This document shows, piece by piece, positions 1 through 5,478 of a DNA stretch of 5,478 nt (within the stretch, counting starts at the first letter, position 1; every line of letters starts with the position of its first letter). The translations under genes and the position numbers were made by a program. Under the pieces are notes generated by a model. It was not told the origin of the DNA and did no database searches. It saw only the letters and a program-made list of their open reading frames with translations. Source of the DNA: Duncaniella sp. (GTDB taxonomy: Bacteria; Bacteroidota; Bacteroidia; Bacteroidales; Muribaculaceae); contig NZ_JAIDEN010000116.1 in assembly GCF_029054785.1 (NCBI RefSeq), positions 1-5,478 of the forward strand, in the 5' to 3' direction.

Positions 1-117
1 GTCTATTACCGTGGCGAAAAAATCAAGGGTGCATCTGTCAACAGTTTTAAAGTCAGAGGCAAAGGTTATGCAGAAGACAACTGGAACACCTATTATCGCG
101 GACACAAGATGAAATAA
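1..117 (+). CDS. C-terminal end of a DKNYY-family-like protein (5' truncated by window edge)
   Basis: Frame 1 is open from the first base to a TAA at 115-117 and gives 38 residues; the start lies outside the window. The fragment holds two copies of a short aromatic motif, VYYRG (fragment residues 1-5) and TYYRG (30-34), about 29 residues apart. Between them lies G-A-x-x-x-S-F-K-V followed by G-Y-A-x-D. This pattern is typical of DKNYY-family repeats, which are found in secreted or surface-associated bacterial proteins of unknown function. The intrinsic terminator at 182-212 fits the end of this transcription unit. The function cannot be stated from this fragment. The open frame and stop are seen directly; the family call is pattern recognition from one repeat and a bit. 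Confidence 0.6.
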   Translation, partial: VYYRGEKIKGASVNSFKVRGKGYAEDNWNTYYRGHKMK

Positions 118-181
118 GATGCAGTTGATGCGAGAGTAAAAAAACTGATCTCAGGAACTATCCGGACTTACAAAAATCTCA

Positions 182-212
182 GGCAGCGGCATACGTCGCT
201 GCCATTTCTTTT
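182..212 (+). terminator. Rho-independent terminator after the DKNYY-like gene
   Basis: GGCAGCG (182-188) pairs perfectly with CGCTGCC (197-203). A G-T and a C-G pair can extend the stem to 9 bp around an ATAC loop. The stem is followed by ATTTCTTTT (204-212). It lies 65 bases after the upstream stop codon and before the next promoter, so it separates the two transcription units. Confidence 0.8.
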
Positions 213-228
213 AACACTTATTAACCTC

Positions 229-257
229 GGGGGGGGTAAAATTTTATTGTACTTTTG
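229..257 (+). promoter_or_regulatory. Bacteroidota-type promoter of the outer-membrane barrel gene, with a G8 tract in its spacer
   Basis: TACTTTTG at 250-257 matches the Bacteroidota -7 consensus TAnnTTTG exactly. With the usual spacing of about 20 bases, the -33 box would fall near 226-229 (CTCG), a poor match to TTTG. An uninterrupted run of eight G (229-236) starts there and fills the upstream part of the spacer. Transcription would begin near 264, giving a leader of about 60 bases before the ATG at 326. The -7 match is seen directly; promoter activity is inferred. Confidence 0.55.
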
Positions 258-325
258 TAATTCAATCTGATTTGACGTCGTCTAACAGGTAAAATATCCA
301 TTCACTACAACCAAGTGCACAAAAA

Positions 326-2413
326 ATGTTACGTCACACATTATCATTCATCTTCATCACAACTTCAGCACTGCTTGCGTCAGCCCAAGAGGAACAACAC
401 ACTGACACGATAGCCACTCAGGAATTGCAGGAAGTGGTCATCCAGGCACCAAAAGTCATCCGCAAGGCCGACATGGATGTGTTCTACCCCTCGGTCAGCG
501 CCATCGAGCATTCGAAAAACGGCTTGCAGATGCTCAAAAACCTCATGATCCCGACACTTACGGTCAACGATGTCATGGGACAGGTCACCGCGTCAGGCCA
601 GAGCGTTCAGGTGCGCATCAACGGACGAGAGGCCACAATCGAACAAGTGCAGAATCTGCTCCCCGAAACAATCAAACGTGTGGAATGGATGGACAATCCC
701 GGCCTGAGATATAAAGACGCTAACGCAGTGCTCAACTTCATCGTCATCAATCCCTCAACGGGCGGATCACTGATGACACAGGCAATGCCGGCTCTCAACT
801 GCGCGTGGGGCCAATACTCTGCCGGGCTAAAGTTGAACAATGGGCGTTCGCAGTTCGGATTCAGCGCCAATTACAAACTGACAAACAAAATTTCCATGCA
901 CCGTGAATATCAGGAAGTATTCACATATCCCGACGGGCATACACTGACACGAAGCGAAAGCCCGACACGCGGCTATATGGACAATTCGTTCGGCGGCCTG
1001 CAAATGGATTACAGTTATATAAAGCCTGACACGACAGTGCTGTGGATTGCCGTCCACGGCTATAAGGAATGGCCGCAGGCAGAGTTTTACGAAGGACGGC
1101 TATCGCTGAGCGACAGCGAGGAGACAATCCTGCTGCATGACTACAACGCCAAAAAAGGCTTCACTCCGAGCTGTCAGGTCTATTTCGAACAGCACTTCAG
1201 CCATAACCAGCTGATTGCCGTAGACTTCAACGGCTCACTCTACAACGGACGCACAAGCCGCGACTACAACGAACGCAACGAGACGACCCTCAGCCCGCTG
1301 ACCGATGTCAAAACCAGGATCCGTGACCGCAACCAGGCTTACGGGCTTGAGACCAACTACATCAAAAAGTGGAAAAACTCGCGTCTGACTGCCGGAATAT
1401 CCTACACGGCCAACCGCAACCGTTCGGTTTATGAAAATCTCGGCGGTGCGATCTTCCACCAGCGTCAGGACAAGGTCTACTTTTTCGGCGAATACTATCA
1501 GAGAATCAAAAAAGTGACCCTTACCGCCGGATTTGGCGCACAGTACACCGATTTCCATTTCAAGGAAACAGAACAGGGAAATTCGAGCTGGAATCTCAGG
1601 CCCACATTCTCTGCGACTTACAGTCCGAACCAAAGCTCGCAGTTCAGGCTTAACTTCACATCATGGCAATCGGCACCGTCTCTTGCAGAGACAAACATCG
1701 CACCGCAACAGACCGACGGCTTCCAATGGGTTGTCGGCAATCCGAATCTCAAGACCTCGACATCCTACATGCTGACCCTGAGATATAACTTCACCTTCCC
1801 GCGAGTGATGGGAACCTTCGGTGTAAGAGCCTTCACAAGCCCGGACGCAATCACCCCCTGTTTGGCATGGGAGGGTGACAGACTGATAAAATCATACGAA
1901 AACAGCCGGGGACTTAAAAATATCAGCCTCTTCCTTTCGCCCCAGATCGAGATTGTCCCGGATTGGCTGAGTCTGTGCGGCACTCTGCAATATCGCGCGG
2001 AACAGATGAGCGGAAAAGGCTACCGGCTCTATAACCACGACTGGAGCGGAGATGTCACAGCGATGCTCCAACACTGGAATTTCACACTTACCGCACAATA
2101 TCAGCGGGCGCAGAGAGAACTCTGGGGCGAGACAATCTCATGGGGAGAATCAATCTCTATCCTCGCCCTCAGCTATGACTGGCGGCGCTGGGAATTTACG
2201 GCAGGTATGATCTGTCCGTTCACCAAGTATGACCGCGGTTCGAAATCGCTCAACAAATACAACATGAACTCCACCCATGTGCGTCTGGACATGTCTCCGA
2301 TGCCATTTATCCAGGTCCGCTACAACATTCAGTGGGGCCGTCAGAAACGTGGCGCGGAGAAACTTGTCAATGCCGACGCCAATGTCGACAAATCGTCGGC
2401 CGGCGGACGCTAA
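326..2413 (+). CDS. Outer-membrane beta-barrel / TonB-receptor-like protein
   Basis: This 695-residue protein is predicted to sit in the outer membrane. Residues 1-20 form a signal peptide: Arg3, a hydrophobic core, and an A-S-A cleavage site before Gln21. A plug-like domain follows at about 33-146. It opens with L-Q-E-V-V-I (34-39) and includes V-Q-V-R-I-N-G-R (95-101) and the R-V-E-W-M-D-N-P-G-L-R-Y region (118-129), typical of Bacteroidota TonB-receptor-like plugs. The rest is rich in alternating aromatic strands, as expected of a barrel, and resembles the 'outer membrane protein beta-barrel family' (OMP_b-brl_3 type). The last strand is around 660-671, followed by a polar tail of about 23 residues. 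I see no N-terminal carboxypeptidase-regulatory-like domain, which many relatives have, and no SusD partner next door, so it is not a SusC. The ligand is unknown. The ATG at 326 is chosen because it gives the intact signal peptide; there is no Shine-Dalgarno site. It appears monocistronic. The family is fairly sure; a transport role is inferred. Confidence 0.85.
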   Translation: MLRHTLSFIFITTSALLASAQEEQHTDTIATQELQEVVIQAPKVIRKADMDVFYPSVSAIEHSKNGLQMLKNLMIPTLTVNDVMGQVTASGQSVQVRINGREATIEQVQNLLPETIKRVEWMDNPGLRYKDANAVLNFIVINPSTGGSLMTQAMPALNCAWGQYSAGLKLNNGRSQFGFSANYKLTNKISMHREYQEVFTYPDGHTLTRSESPTRGYMDNSFGGLQMDYSYIKPDTTVLWIAVHGYKEWPQAEFYEGRLSLSDSEETILLHDYNAKKGFTPSCQVYFEQHFSHNQLIAVDFNGSLYNGRTSRDYNERNETTLSPLTDVKTRIRDRNQAYGLETNYIKKWKNSRLTAGISYTANRNRSVYENLGGAIFHQRQDKVYFFGEYYQRIKKVTLTAGFGAQYTDFHFKETEQGNSSWNLRPTFSATYSPNQSSQFRLNFTSWQSAPSLAETNIAPQQTDGFQWVVGNPNLKTSTSYMLTLRYNFTFPRVMGTFGVRAFTSPDAITPCLAWEGDRLIKSYENSRGLKNISLFLSPQIEIVPDWLSLCGTLQYRAEQMSGKGYRLYNHDWSGDVTAMLQHWNFTLTAQYQRAQRELWGETISWGESISILALSYDWRRWEFTAGMICPFTKYDRGSKSLNKYNMNSTHVRLDMSPMPFIQVRYNIQWGRQKRGAEKLVNADANVDKSSAGGR

Positions 2414-2468
2414 TGACCTAAGAAATTGGGTTTAACAACCTCTCAGGCAAAACAGTCAAGAACAAATG

Positions 2469-2515
2469 AAGTCCCGCAGACCGGCTTTCGGATCTGCGGG
2501 ACTTGTCGTTTCTTT
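2469..2515 (+). terminator. Strong hairpin terminator in the convergent gap, possibly bidirectional
   Basis: AAGTCCCGCAGA (2469-2480) and TCTGCGGGACTT (2493-2504) form a perfect 12-bp stem. It extends by CCG/CGG (2481-2483 with 2489-2491) across a single bulged A at 2492, with loop GCTTT. On the plus strand it is followed by GTCGTTTCTTT (2505-2515) and lies 56 bases after the barrel gene's stop. On the minus strand the same stem is followed by TTCATTTGTT (complement of 2459-2468), so it could also stop transcripts from the facing MFS gene. Confidence 0.85.
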
Positions 2516-2524
2516 GATATGTCA

Positions 2525-2551
2525 GAGGGTGCCTAAATTTTCAGGTCCCTC
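2525..2551 (-). terminator. Second hairpin just past the MFS stop codon
   Basis: GAGGG (2525-2529) pairs with CCCTC (2547-2551). Past a bulged T at 2530, GCCT (2531-2534) pairs with AGGT (2543-2546, one G-T pair), around an AAATTTTC loop. On the minus strand it begins 17 bases after the MFS stop codon. No T-tract follows it there, so it may protect the mRNA 3' end or assist the stronger hairpin at 2469-2504, not terminate by itself. Confidence 0.4.
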
Positions 2552-2568
2552 ATATATAAACGGAGGTC

Positions 2569-4014
2569 TTATGCCTCACCGTCGATGCGGACATCTTCAA
2601 AATCCTCCTTGATGTTGGGATCTTCAAGGCCGTAGTGGTGAATAGCGTTCATAGACTTGAGGATGATGCCGAAAATCAGGGCAAGAACACCAAGCGATGC
2701 GAAGCAGCACATGGGGACAGTGTAGTCGTACTGCAAGGGATCGGTGATGCCGGGGTTGGACCAGGTGATCACCTTGCCGATGATGATGGGCACGAAAGCG
2801 AGACCGATGTTCTGAACCCAGAAAATGAGAGAATAAGCACTACCGAGGAAGCGCTTGTCCATGATTTTGGGAACCGAAGGCCACAGGGCGGCAGGAACCA
2901 GCGAGAAAGAGACACCGAGGACAACGATTGCCGAATAGGTGATAAGTTCGCTTTTGGTTGTCGGCACGACGAAGGCAAATGTCAGGTGACACACAATCAT
3001 GAGAATGGCACCGAGGATGAGCATGCTCGCGCCTTTGCCCTTGCGGTCAAGGAAGTAGCCGAGGAAGGGAGTCAGAACAGCAGCACCGATCGGGAACCAG
3101 CGGAAAATGTCGGAAGCCTGGGTCTCGGAGATGCCGAGGTTGCACTGGAGCATGTTGGCCGCATAGCGCTGGAAGGGGAAGATTGCAGAGTAGTAGAGCA
3201 CACAGAGCATGGCAATGATCCAGAAGAGCTTGCTGCCGAAAATAGCACCTACGTCCGAGAGCTTGAACTCTTCATCGGATTCAGCTTCAGCAACTTTCGA
3301 AGCGCCCATCTCCTTGTCGAGTTTAGAATCCATGAAAGTGAACACGATGAAGCAGAGCAGACCGATGCAGAGCAGAGCTGAACAGAAAGCGACGGGGACA
3401 ACCACCGTAGGAGGTACAGACCAGTCAGCAAGACGGGGCGAAATGGTGAAGATGAAGAACACGCCGACACGGGCAATGGCCATTTCCAGGCCCATCGCAA
3501 GCGCCATTTCCTTGCCTTCAAACCATTTTGCAAGAGTCTTTGAAACGGTGATTCCGGCCATTTCACAGCCGCAGCCGAAGATCATGAAACCGAGAGCCGC
3601 AAGTTTGGCGCTGCCGGGCATGGCAGTCCACCAGGAACCGAGCCACTGGTCAAAGGGAGTTCCCTGGAAAGCATCACTGATGGCATAGAGCTTGATGAAA
3701 GCACCGATGACCATAAGAGAAGCCGAGAGAGTTCCGGTGAAACGCACTCCCATCTTGTCGAGGATGATACCGGCAAGGATAAGGAAGCCAAAAACGTTGA
3801 GGATATACTCGGCACCTGCATAGTAGCCGAAAGCGTCGGGCGACCATCCGCGCTGAGTCTGGATGAGAGACTGAAGAGGCGACATCACATCGACAAACAT
3901 GTAGGCAAACAGCATCATCGACGCGACAAGCGCCAGAGCTGTCCACCTCGCCCATGCCTTGTCAGAAAGCAGCTGACGCACAGGCTGAACAACATTTTGA
4001 TTCATATTTTCCAT
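2569..4014 (-). CDS. MFS transporter, MFSD1-like
   Basis: This 481-residue inner-membrane protein has about 12 hydrophobic segments: six from about residue 25 to 228, a charged cytoplasmic loop at about 229-252 (rich in Asp, Glu and Lys), and six from about 262 to 455. Both halves carry an MFS motif-A version: G-x-x-L-D-K-x-G-x-R at 82-91 and G-x-x-L-D-R-K-G-K-G at 319-328. The stretch W-F-E-G-K-E-M-A-L-A-x-G-L (164-176) and the A-L-W-P-S region (376-380) leading to G-S-A-Y (391-394) and Q-N-I-G-L-A (401-406) resemble animal MFSD1, recalled as a lysosomal dipeptide transporter. Glu151 and Arg182 fall 31 residues apart, as do the Glu/Arg recalled from MFSD1. Substrate is therefore a guess: dipeptides or another small organic solute. 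The CAT at 4012-4014 gives the start; Met4 (complement of 4003-4005) is an alternative. It is transcribed alone, divergent from the AI-2E-family gene and convergent with the barrel gene. MFS membership is near certain; substrate is not. Confidence 0.9.
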   Translation of the reverse strand: MENMNQNVVQPVRQLLSDKAWARWTALALVASMMLFAYMFVDVMSPLQSLIQTQRGWSPDAFGYYAGAEYILNVFGFLILAGIILDKMGVRFTGTLSASLMVIGAFIKLYAISDAFQGTPFDQWLGSWWTAMPGSAKLAALGFMIFGCGCEMAGITVSKTLAKWFEGKEMALAMGLEMAIARVGVFFIFTISPRLADWSVPPTVVVPVAFCSALLCIGLLCFIVFTFMDSKLDKEMGASKVAEAESDEEFKLSDVGAIFGSKLFWIIAMLCVLYYSAIFPFQRYAANMLQCNLGISETQASDIFRWFPIGAAVLTPFLGYFLDRKGKGASMLILGAILMIVCHLTFAFVVPTTKSELITYSAIVVLGVSFSLVPAALWPSVPKIMDKRFLGSAYSLIFWVQNIGLAFVPIIIGKVITWSNPGITDPLQYDYTVPMCCFASLGVLALIFGIILKSMNAIHHYGLEDPNIKEDFEDVRIDGEA

Positions 4015-4102
4015 TATAAATTAGTGATATTGATTGTTTTGACAGTTTTGAAGCCATGTCTCCGCAAAAAGACAGCAGCAAAAGGAGGGATGTTAAATCA
4101 GA

Positions 4103-4110
4103 CAAAATTA
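4103..4110 (-). promoter_or_regulatory. -7 promoter box for the MFS gene
   Basis: The plus strand reads CAAAATTA, which on the minus strand is TAATTTTG, an exact match to the Bacteroidota -7 consensus TAnnTTTG. A partial -33 box (TCTG on the minus strand, complement of 4129-4132) lies 18 bases upstream. Transcription would start near 4097, giving an untranslated leader of about 80 bases before the MFS ATG. The match is seen; activity is inferred. Confidence 0.45.
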
Positions 4111-4186
4111 CGTAAAATAATGGAAAATCAGAATTTATTCGTTAATTTCGTGGCTAAATATCACACACGTTTCATCAATCATCCCC

Positions 4187-5317
4187 ATGCTCGTACGTCA
4201 ACGTTATGATCTCGACCGGACAGTCAGACTTCTGATCAACTGTGTATTGTTTGTCGGCATCATCTGGATGGTCAACATTCTCAAAGGAGTTCTGCTGCCT
4301 TTCTGTGTCGGCTGTCTTATCGCCTATCTTCTTGAACCATTCGTGCAGTTCAACCGTCAGCTGCTCAATCTCAAAGGGCGCACGATCGCGACATTCGTGA
4401 CCCTCTTTGAAATGACTTTTTTCTTCATAGTCCTCTGCTACCTGTTCATTCCGATGATCATCAAGGAGTCCACGCAGATGGCCGCACTGGTCAAGGCTTA
4501 TGCCGCAACTGACCTGAAAATCCCCTTCGTGCCGGAAGAACTTCATGAGTTCCTGCGGAAAAACGTCAATTTCGAGCTGATCGCCCGGAAACTGTCACAC
4601 GAGGAGTGGATGAAAATGATCGAAGAGGGCTTTTCAGCCTCCTGGCAGGTCATAACAGGGTCCATCTCCCTTGTGATGAGTCTGTTCAGCTGGGTGATCG
4701 TGTTTCTCTACGTTGTCTTCATCATGCTCGACTATGAGAAAATCTCGTCAGGCTTCCGGCGCATGGTCATGCCGAAATATCGGCGGCTGGTGTTCAAGAT
4801 CGGCCGCGATGTGAAAAACTCCATGAACCACTATTTCCGCGGACAGGCCCTTGTGGCCTTCATTGTCGGCATCCTGTTCAGCATCGGCTTCCTTATAATA
4901 GGACTCCCGATGGCCATCGTGCTCGGCATGTTCATCGGGCTTCTCAACATGGTGCCCTATCTCCAGCTGATCTCTCTGATTCCGGGTACACTTATATGTA
5001 TAGTGGTCTCGGTAAGCGGCGAAATCAGTTTCTGGACACTGTTCTGGGAAATGATCGCAGTCTATTGTGTGGTTCAGGCCATCCAGGATCTCGTCCTGAC
5101 GCCAAAAATCATCGGAAAGGCCATGAGCATGAATCCGGCCATCATTTTCCTGTCTCTTTCCGTCTGGGGAACGCTGTTCGGGATGATCGGGCTTATCATC
5201 GCCATCCCCCTGACCACACTTTTGCTTGCATATTATGACGAATATTTCATCCGACCGCATGAAAATCGCAAATCTCGCAGGAAGAGCACGGAGGCGGAAG
5301 AAAGTCCCAAAATGTGA
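4187..5317 (+). CDS. AI-2E (PerM/TqsA-like) family membrane transporter
   Basis: This 376-residue inner-membrane protein has the usual length and layout of the AI-2E transporter family. Hydrophobic segments lie at about residues 15-50 and 67-92. A soluble, charged region at about 93-150 precedes a membrane segment at about 157-181, and the conserved C-terminal membrane block covers about 215-350. Family landmarks are P38 and P51 near the N-terminus, Y-F-R-G-Q (216-220), G239-L-P241, N-M-V-P-Y (254-258), Q-D-L-V-L-T-P-K-I-I-G (300-310), P317, and F-G-M-I-G-L (331-336) before P341. Members are putative exporters or efflux proteins; autoinducer-2 export is shown only for some, and others act in ion or proton transport, so the substrate here is open. 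The last 20 residues are a highly charged cytoplasmic tail with an R-K-S-R-R-K cluster (361-366). The ATG at 4187 is chosen because the hydrophobic start follows soon after and no in-frame upstream start fits. There is no Shine-Dalgarno site. A weak -7-like TAATTTCG at 4143-4150 may drive it. Confidence 0.9.
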   Translation: MLVRQRYDLDRTVRLLINCVLFVGIIWMVNILKGVLLPFCVGCLIAYLLEPFVQFNRQLLNLKGRTIATFVTLFEMTFFFIVLCYLFIPMIIKESTQMAALVKAYAATDLKIPFVPEELHEFLRKNVNFELIARKLSHEEWMKMIEEGFSASWQVITGSISLVMSLFSWVIVFLYVVFIMLDYEKISSGFRRMVMPKYRRLVFKIGRDVKNSMNHYFRGQALVAFIVGILFSIGFLIIGLPMAIVLGMFIGLLNMVPYLQLISLIPGTLICIVVSVSGEISFWTLFWEMIAVYCVVQAIQDLVLTPKIIGKAMSMNPAIIFLSLSVWGTLFGMIGLIIAIPLTTLLLAYYDEYFIRPHENRKSRRKSTEAEESPKM

Positions 5318-5385
5318 AAATAATTAACAACTAACCCACCAAAGTGCAATAGTTAAGTTAACAGAGGTTAATTTAAGCCGAAATA

Positions 5386-5400
5386 TTTGGAAGTTCCAAA
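5386..5400. repeat. Perfect 7-bp inverted repeat overlapping the tRNA promoter -33 box
   Basis: TTTGGAA (5386-5392) and TTCCAAA (5394-5400) are exact reverse complements around a single G. The left arm contains the -33 TTTG of the tRNA promoter. It could be a protein-binding site or chance; too short and U-poor to act as a terminator for the AI-2E-family gene. Confidence 0.3.
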
Positions 5401-5417
5401 ATAACTCTCTACCTTTG
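5386..5417 (+). promoter_or_regulatory. Bacteroidota-type promoter of the tRNA gene
   Basis: TTTG (5386-5389) and TACCTTTG (5410-5417) match both the -33 and -7 consensus boxes exactly, with a 20-base spacer. Transcription would begin near 5424, about 14 bases before the mature tRNA 5' end at 5438. This is the best promoter in the window, as expected for a stable RNA gene. No GC-rich terminator separates it from the AI-2E-family gene that ends at 5317. Confidence 0.75.
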
Positions 5418-5437
5418 CATCGCTTTTGAAAAACAAT

Positions 5438-5478
5438 CGGGGTGTAGCTCAGTTGGTTAGAGTACGCGTCTGGAGGGC
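5438..5478 (+). tRNA. tRNA gene, 5' half only (apparent anticodon GGA on a proline-like 5' half)
   Basis: The first 41 bases of a tRNA fit the cloverleaf: acceptor 5' strand CGGGGTG (5438-5444), T8-A9, D stem GCTC/GAGT (5447-5450 with 5460-5463) around AGTTGGTTA, A26, anticodon stem 5' strand CGCGT (5465-5469), then loop CTGGAGG (5470-5476). With T33 at 5471 the anticodon is GGA (5472-5474), which would read serine UCC/UCU codons. However, the C1 start, the G37, and the lack of a serine-type D arm resemble a bacterial proline tRNA (which would carry GGG). The window stops before the variable loop, T arm and acceptor 3' strand, so identity cannot be settled here. That it is a tRNA is near certain; the amino acid is not. 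Confidence 0.9.

Noticed and set aside
1235..1633. Minus-strand open frame of 132 codons inside the barrel gene
   Set aside because: It is antisense to a strongly supported coding sequence, with no domain, promoter or start context of its own.
2635..3381. Long plus-strand open frame (248 codons) opposite the MFS gene
   Set aside because: It is antisense to the MFS coding sequence, its product is a low-complexity mix of Glu, Asp, His and Arg, and it has no recognisable domain. It mirrors hydrophobic codons on the other strand.
3997..4209. Plus-strand open frame of 70 codons across the divergent gap, with an AAGGAGGG sequence at 4082-4089
   Set aside because: It overlaps the starts of both flanking genes and has no recognisable protein character. 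The purine-rich site abuts an ATG at 4090 with no spacing, and Bacteroidota genes here do not use Shine-Dalgarno sites.
4748..5260. Minus-strand open frame of 170 codons opposite the AI-2E-family gene
   Set aside because: It is rich in His, Asp, Glu and Gln, as expected for the complement of a membrane-protein gene, and lies wholly inside a well-supported gene.
5318..5437. Repeated TTAA/GTTAA motifs after the AI-2E-family gene as a possible terminator or repeat array
   Set aside because: The motifs are short and AT-rich, form no GC-rich stem followed by a T-tract, and are not evenly spaced. They are most likely ordinary AT-rich intergenic DNA.
1..5478. Mobile element, CRISPR array, defence or toxin-antitoxin system
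   Set aside because: No transposase, integrase, phage or nuclease-like protein, no terminal inverted repeats and no spaced direct repeats are visible. The tRNA at the right edge could be an integration site in principle, but its 3' end lies outside the window.

Overview
The window looks like ordinary Bacteroidales chromosome, probably close to Muribaculaceae or Bacteroides. The lineage is inferred, not searched. The evidence is: promoter boxes of the Bacteroidota type (TAnnTTTG at -7, TTTG near -33), AT-rich leaders without Shine-Dalgarno sites, an outer-membrane beta-barrel protein of a family abundant in Bacteroidota, and a DKNYY-type protein end.

Layout, left to right. Positions 1-117 are the last 38 codons of a DKNYY-like protein, followed by an intrinsic terminator (182-212). 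A Bacteroidota-type -7 box (250-257), preceded by a run of eight G, leads into a 695-residue outer-membrane beta-barrel/TonB-receptor-like protein (326-2413). Facing it is a 481-residue major facilitator superfamily transporter on the minus strand (2569-4014), which resembles the MFSD1 branch. The convergent gap between them holds a strong hairpin that could terminate both transcripts, plus a second, weaker hairpin. A 172-base divergent gap (4015-4186) carries the MFS promoter. It leads on the plus strand to a 376-residue AI-2E/PerM-family membrane protein (4187-5317). The window ends inside a tRNA gene (from 5438) that has the best-formed promoter in the window.

The genes look like separate transcription units: each has its own promoter or a change of strand, and nothing ties them into one pathway. 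All are envelope or housekeeping genes: an outer-membrane barrel, two inner-membrane transporters and a tRNA. I see no mobile element, CRISPR array, phage gene, toxin-antitoxin pair or defence system, and no convincing new multi-gene system. The points most worth a second look are the truncated tRNA, whose 5' half looks proline-like but appears to carry a GGA anticodon; the MFSD1-like transporter, which keeps a Glu/Arg pair recalled as important for dipeptide transport in animal MFSD1; and the G8 tract in a promoter spacer.
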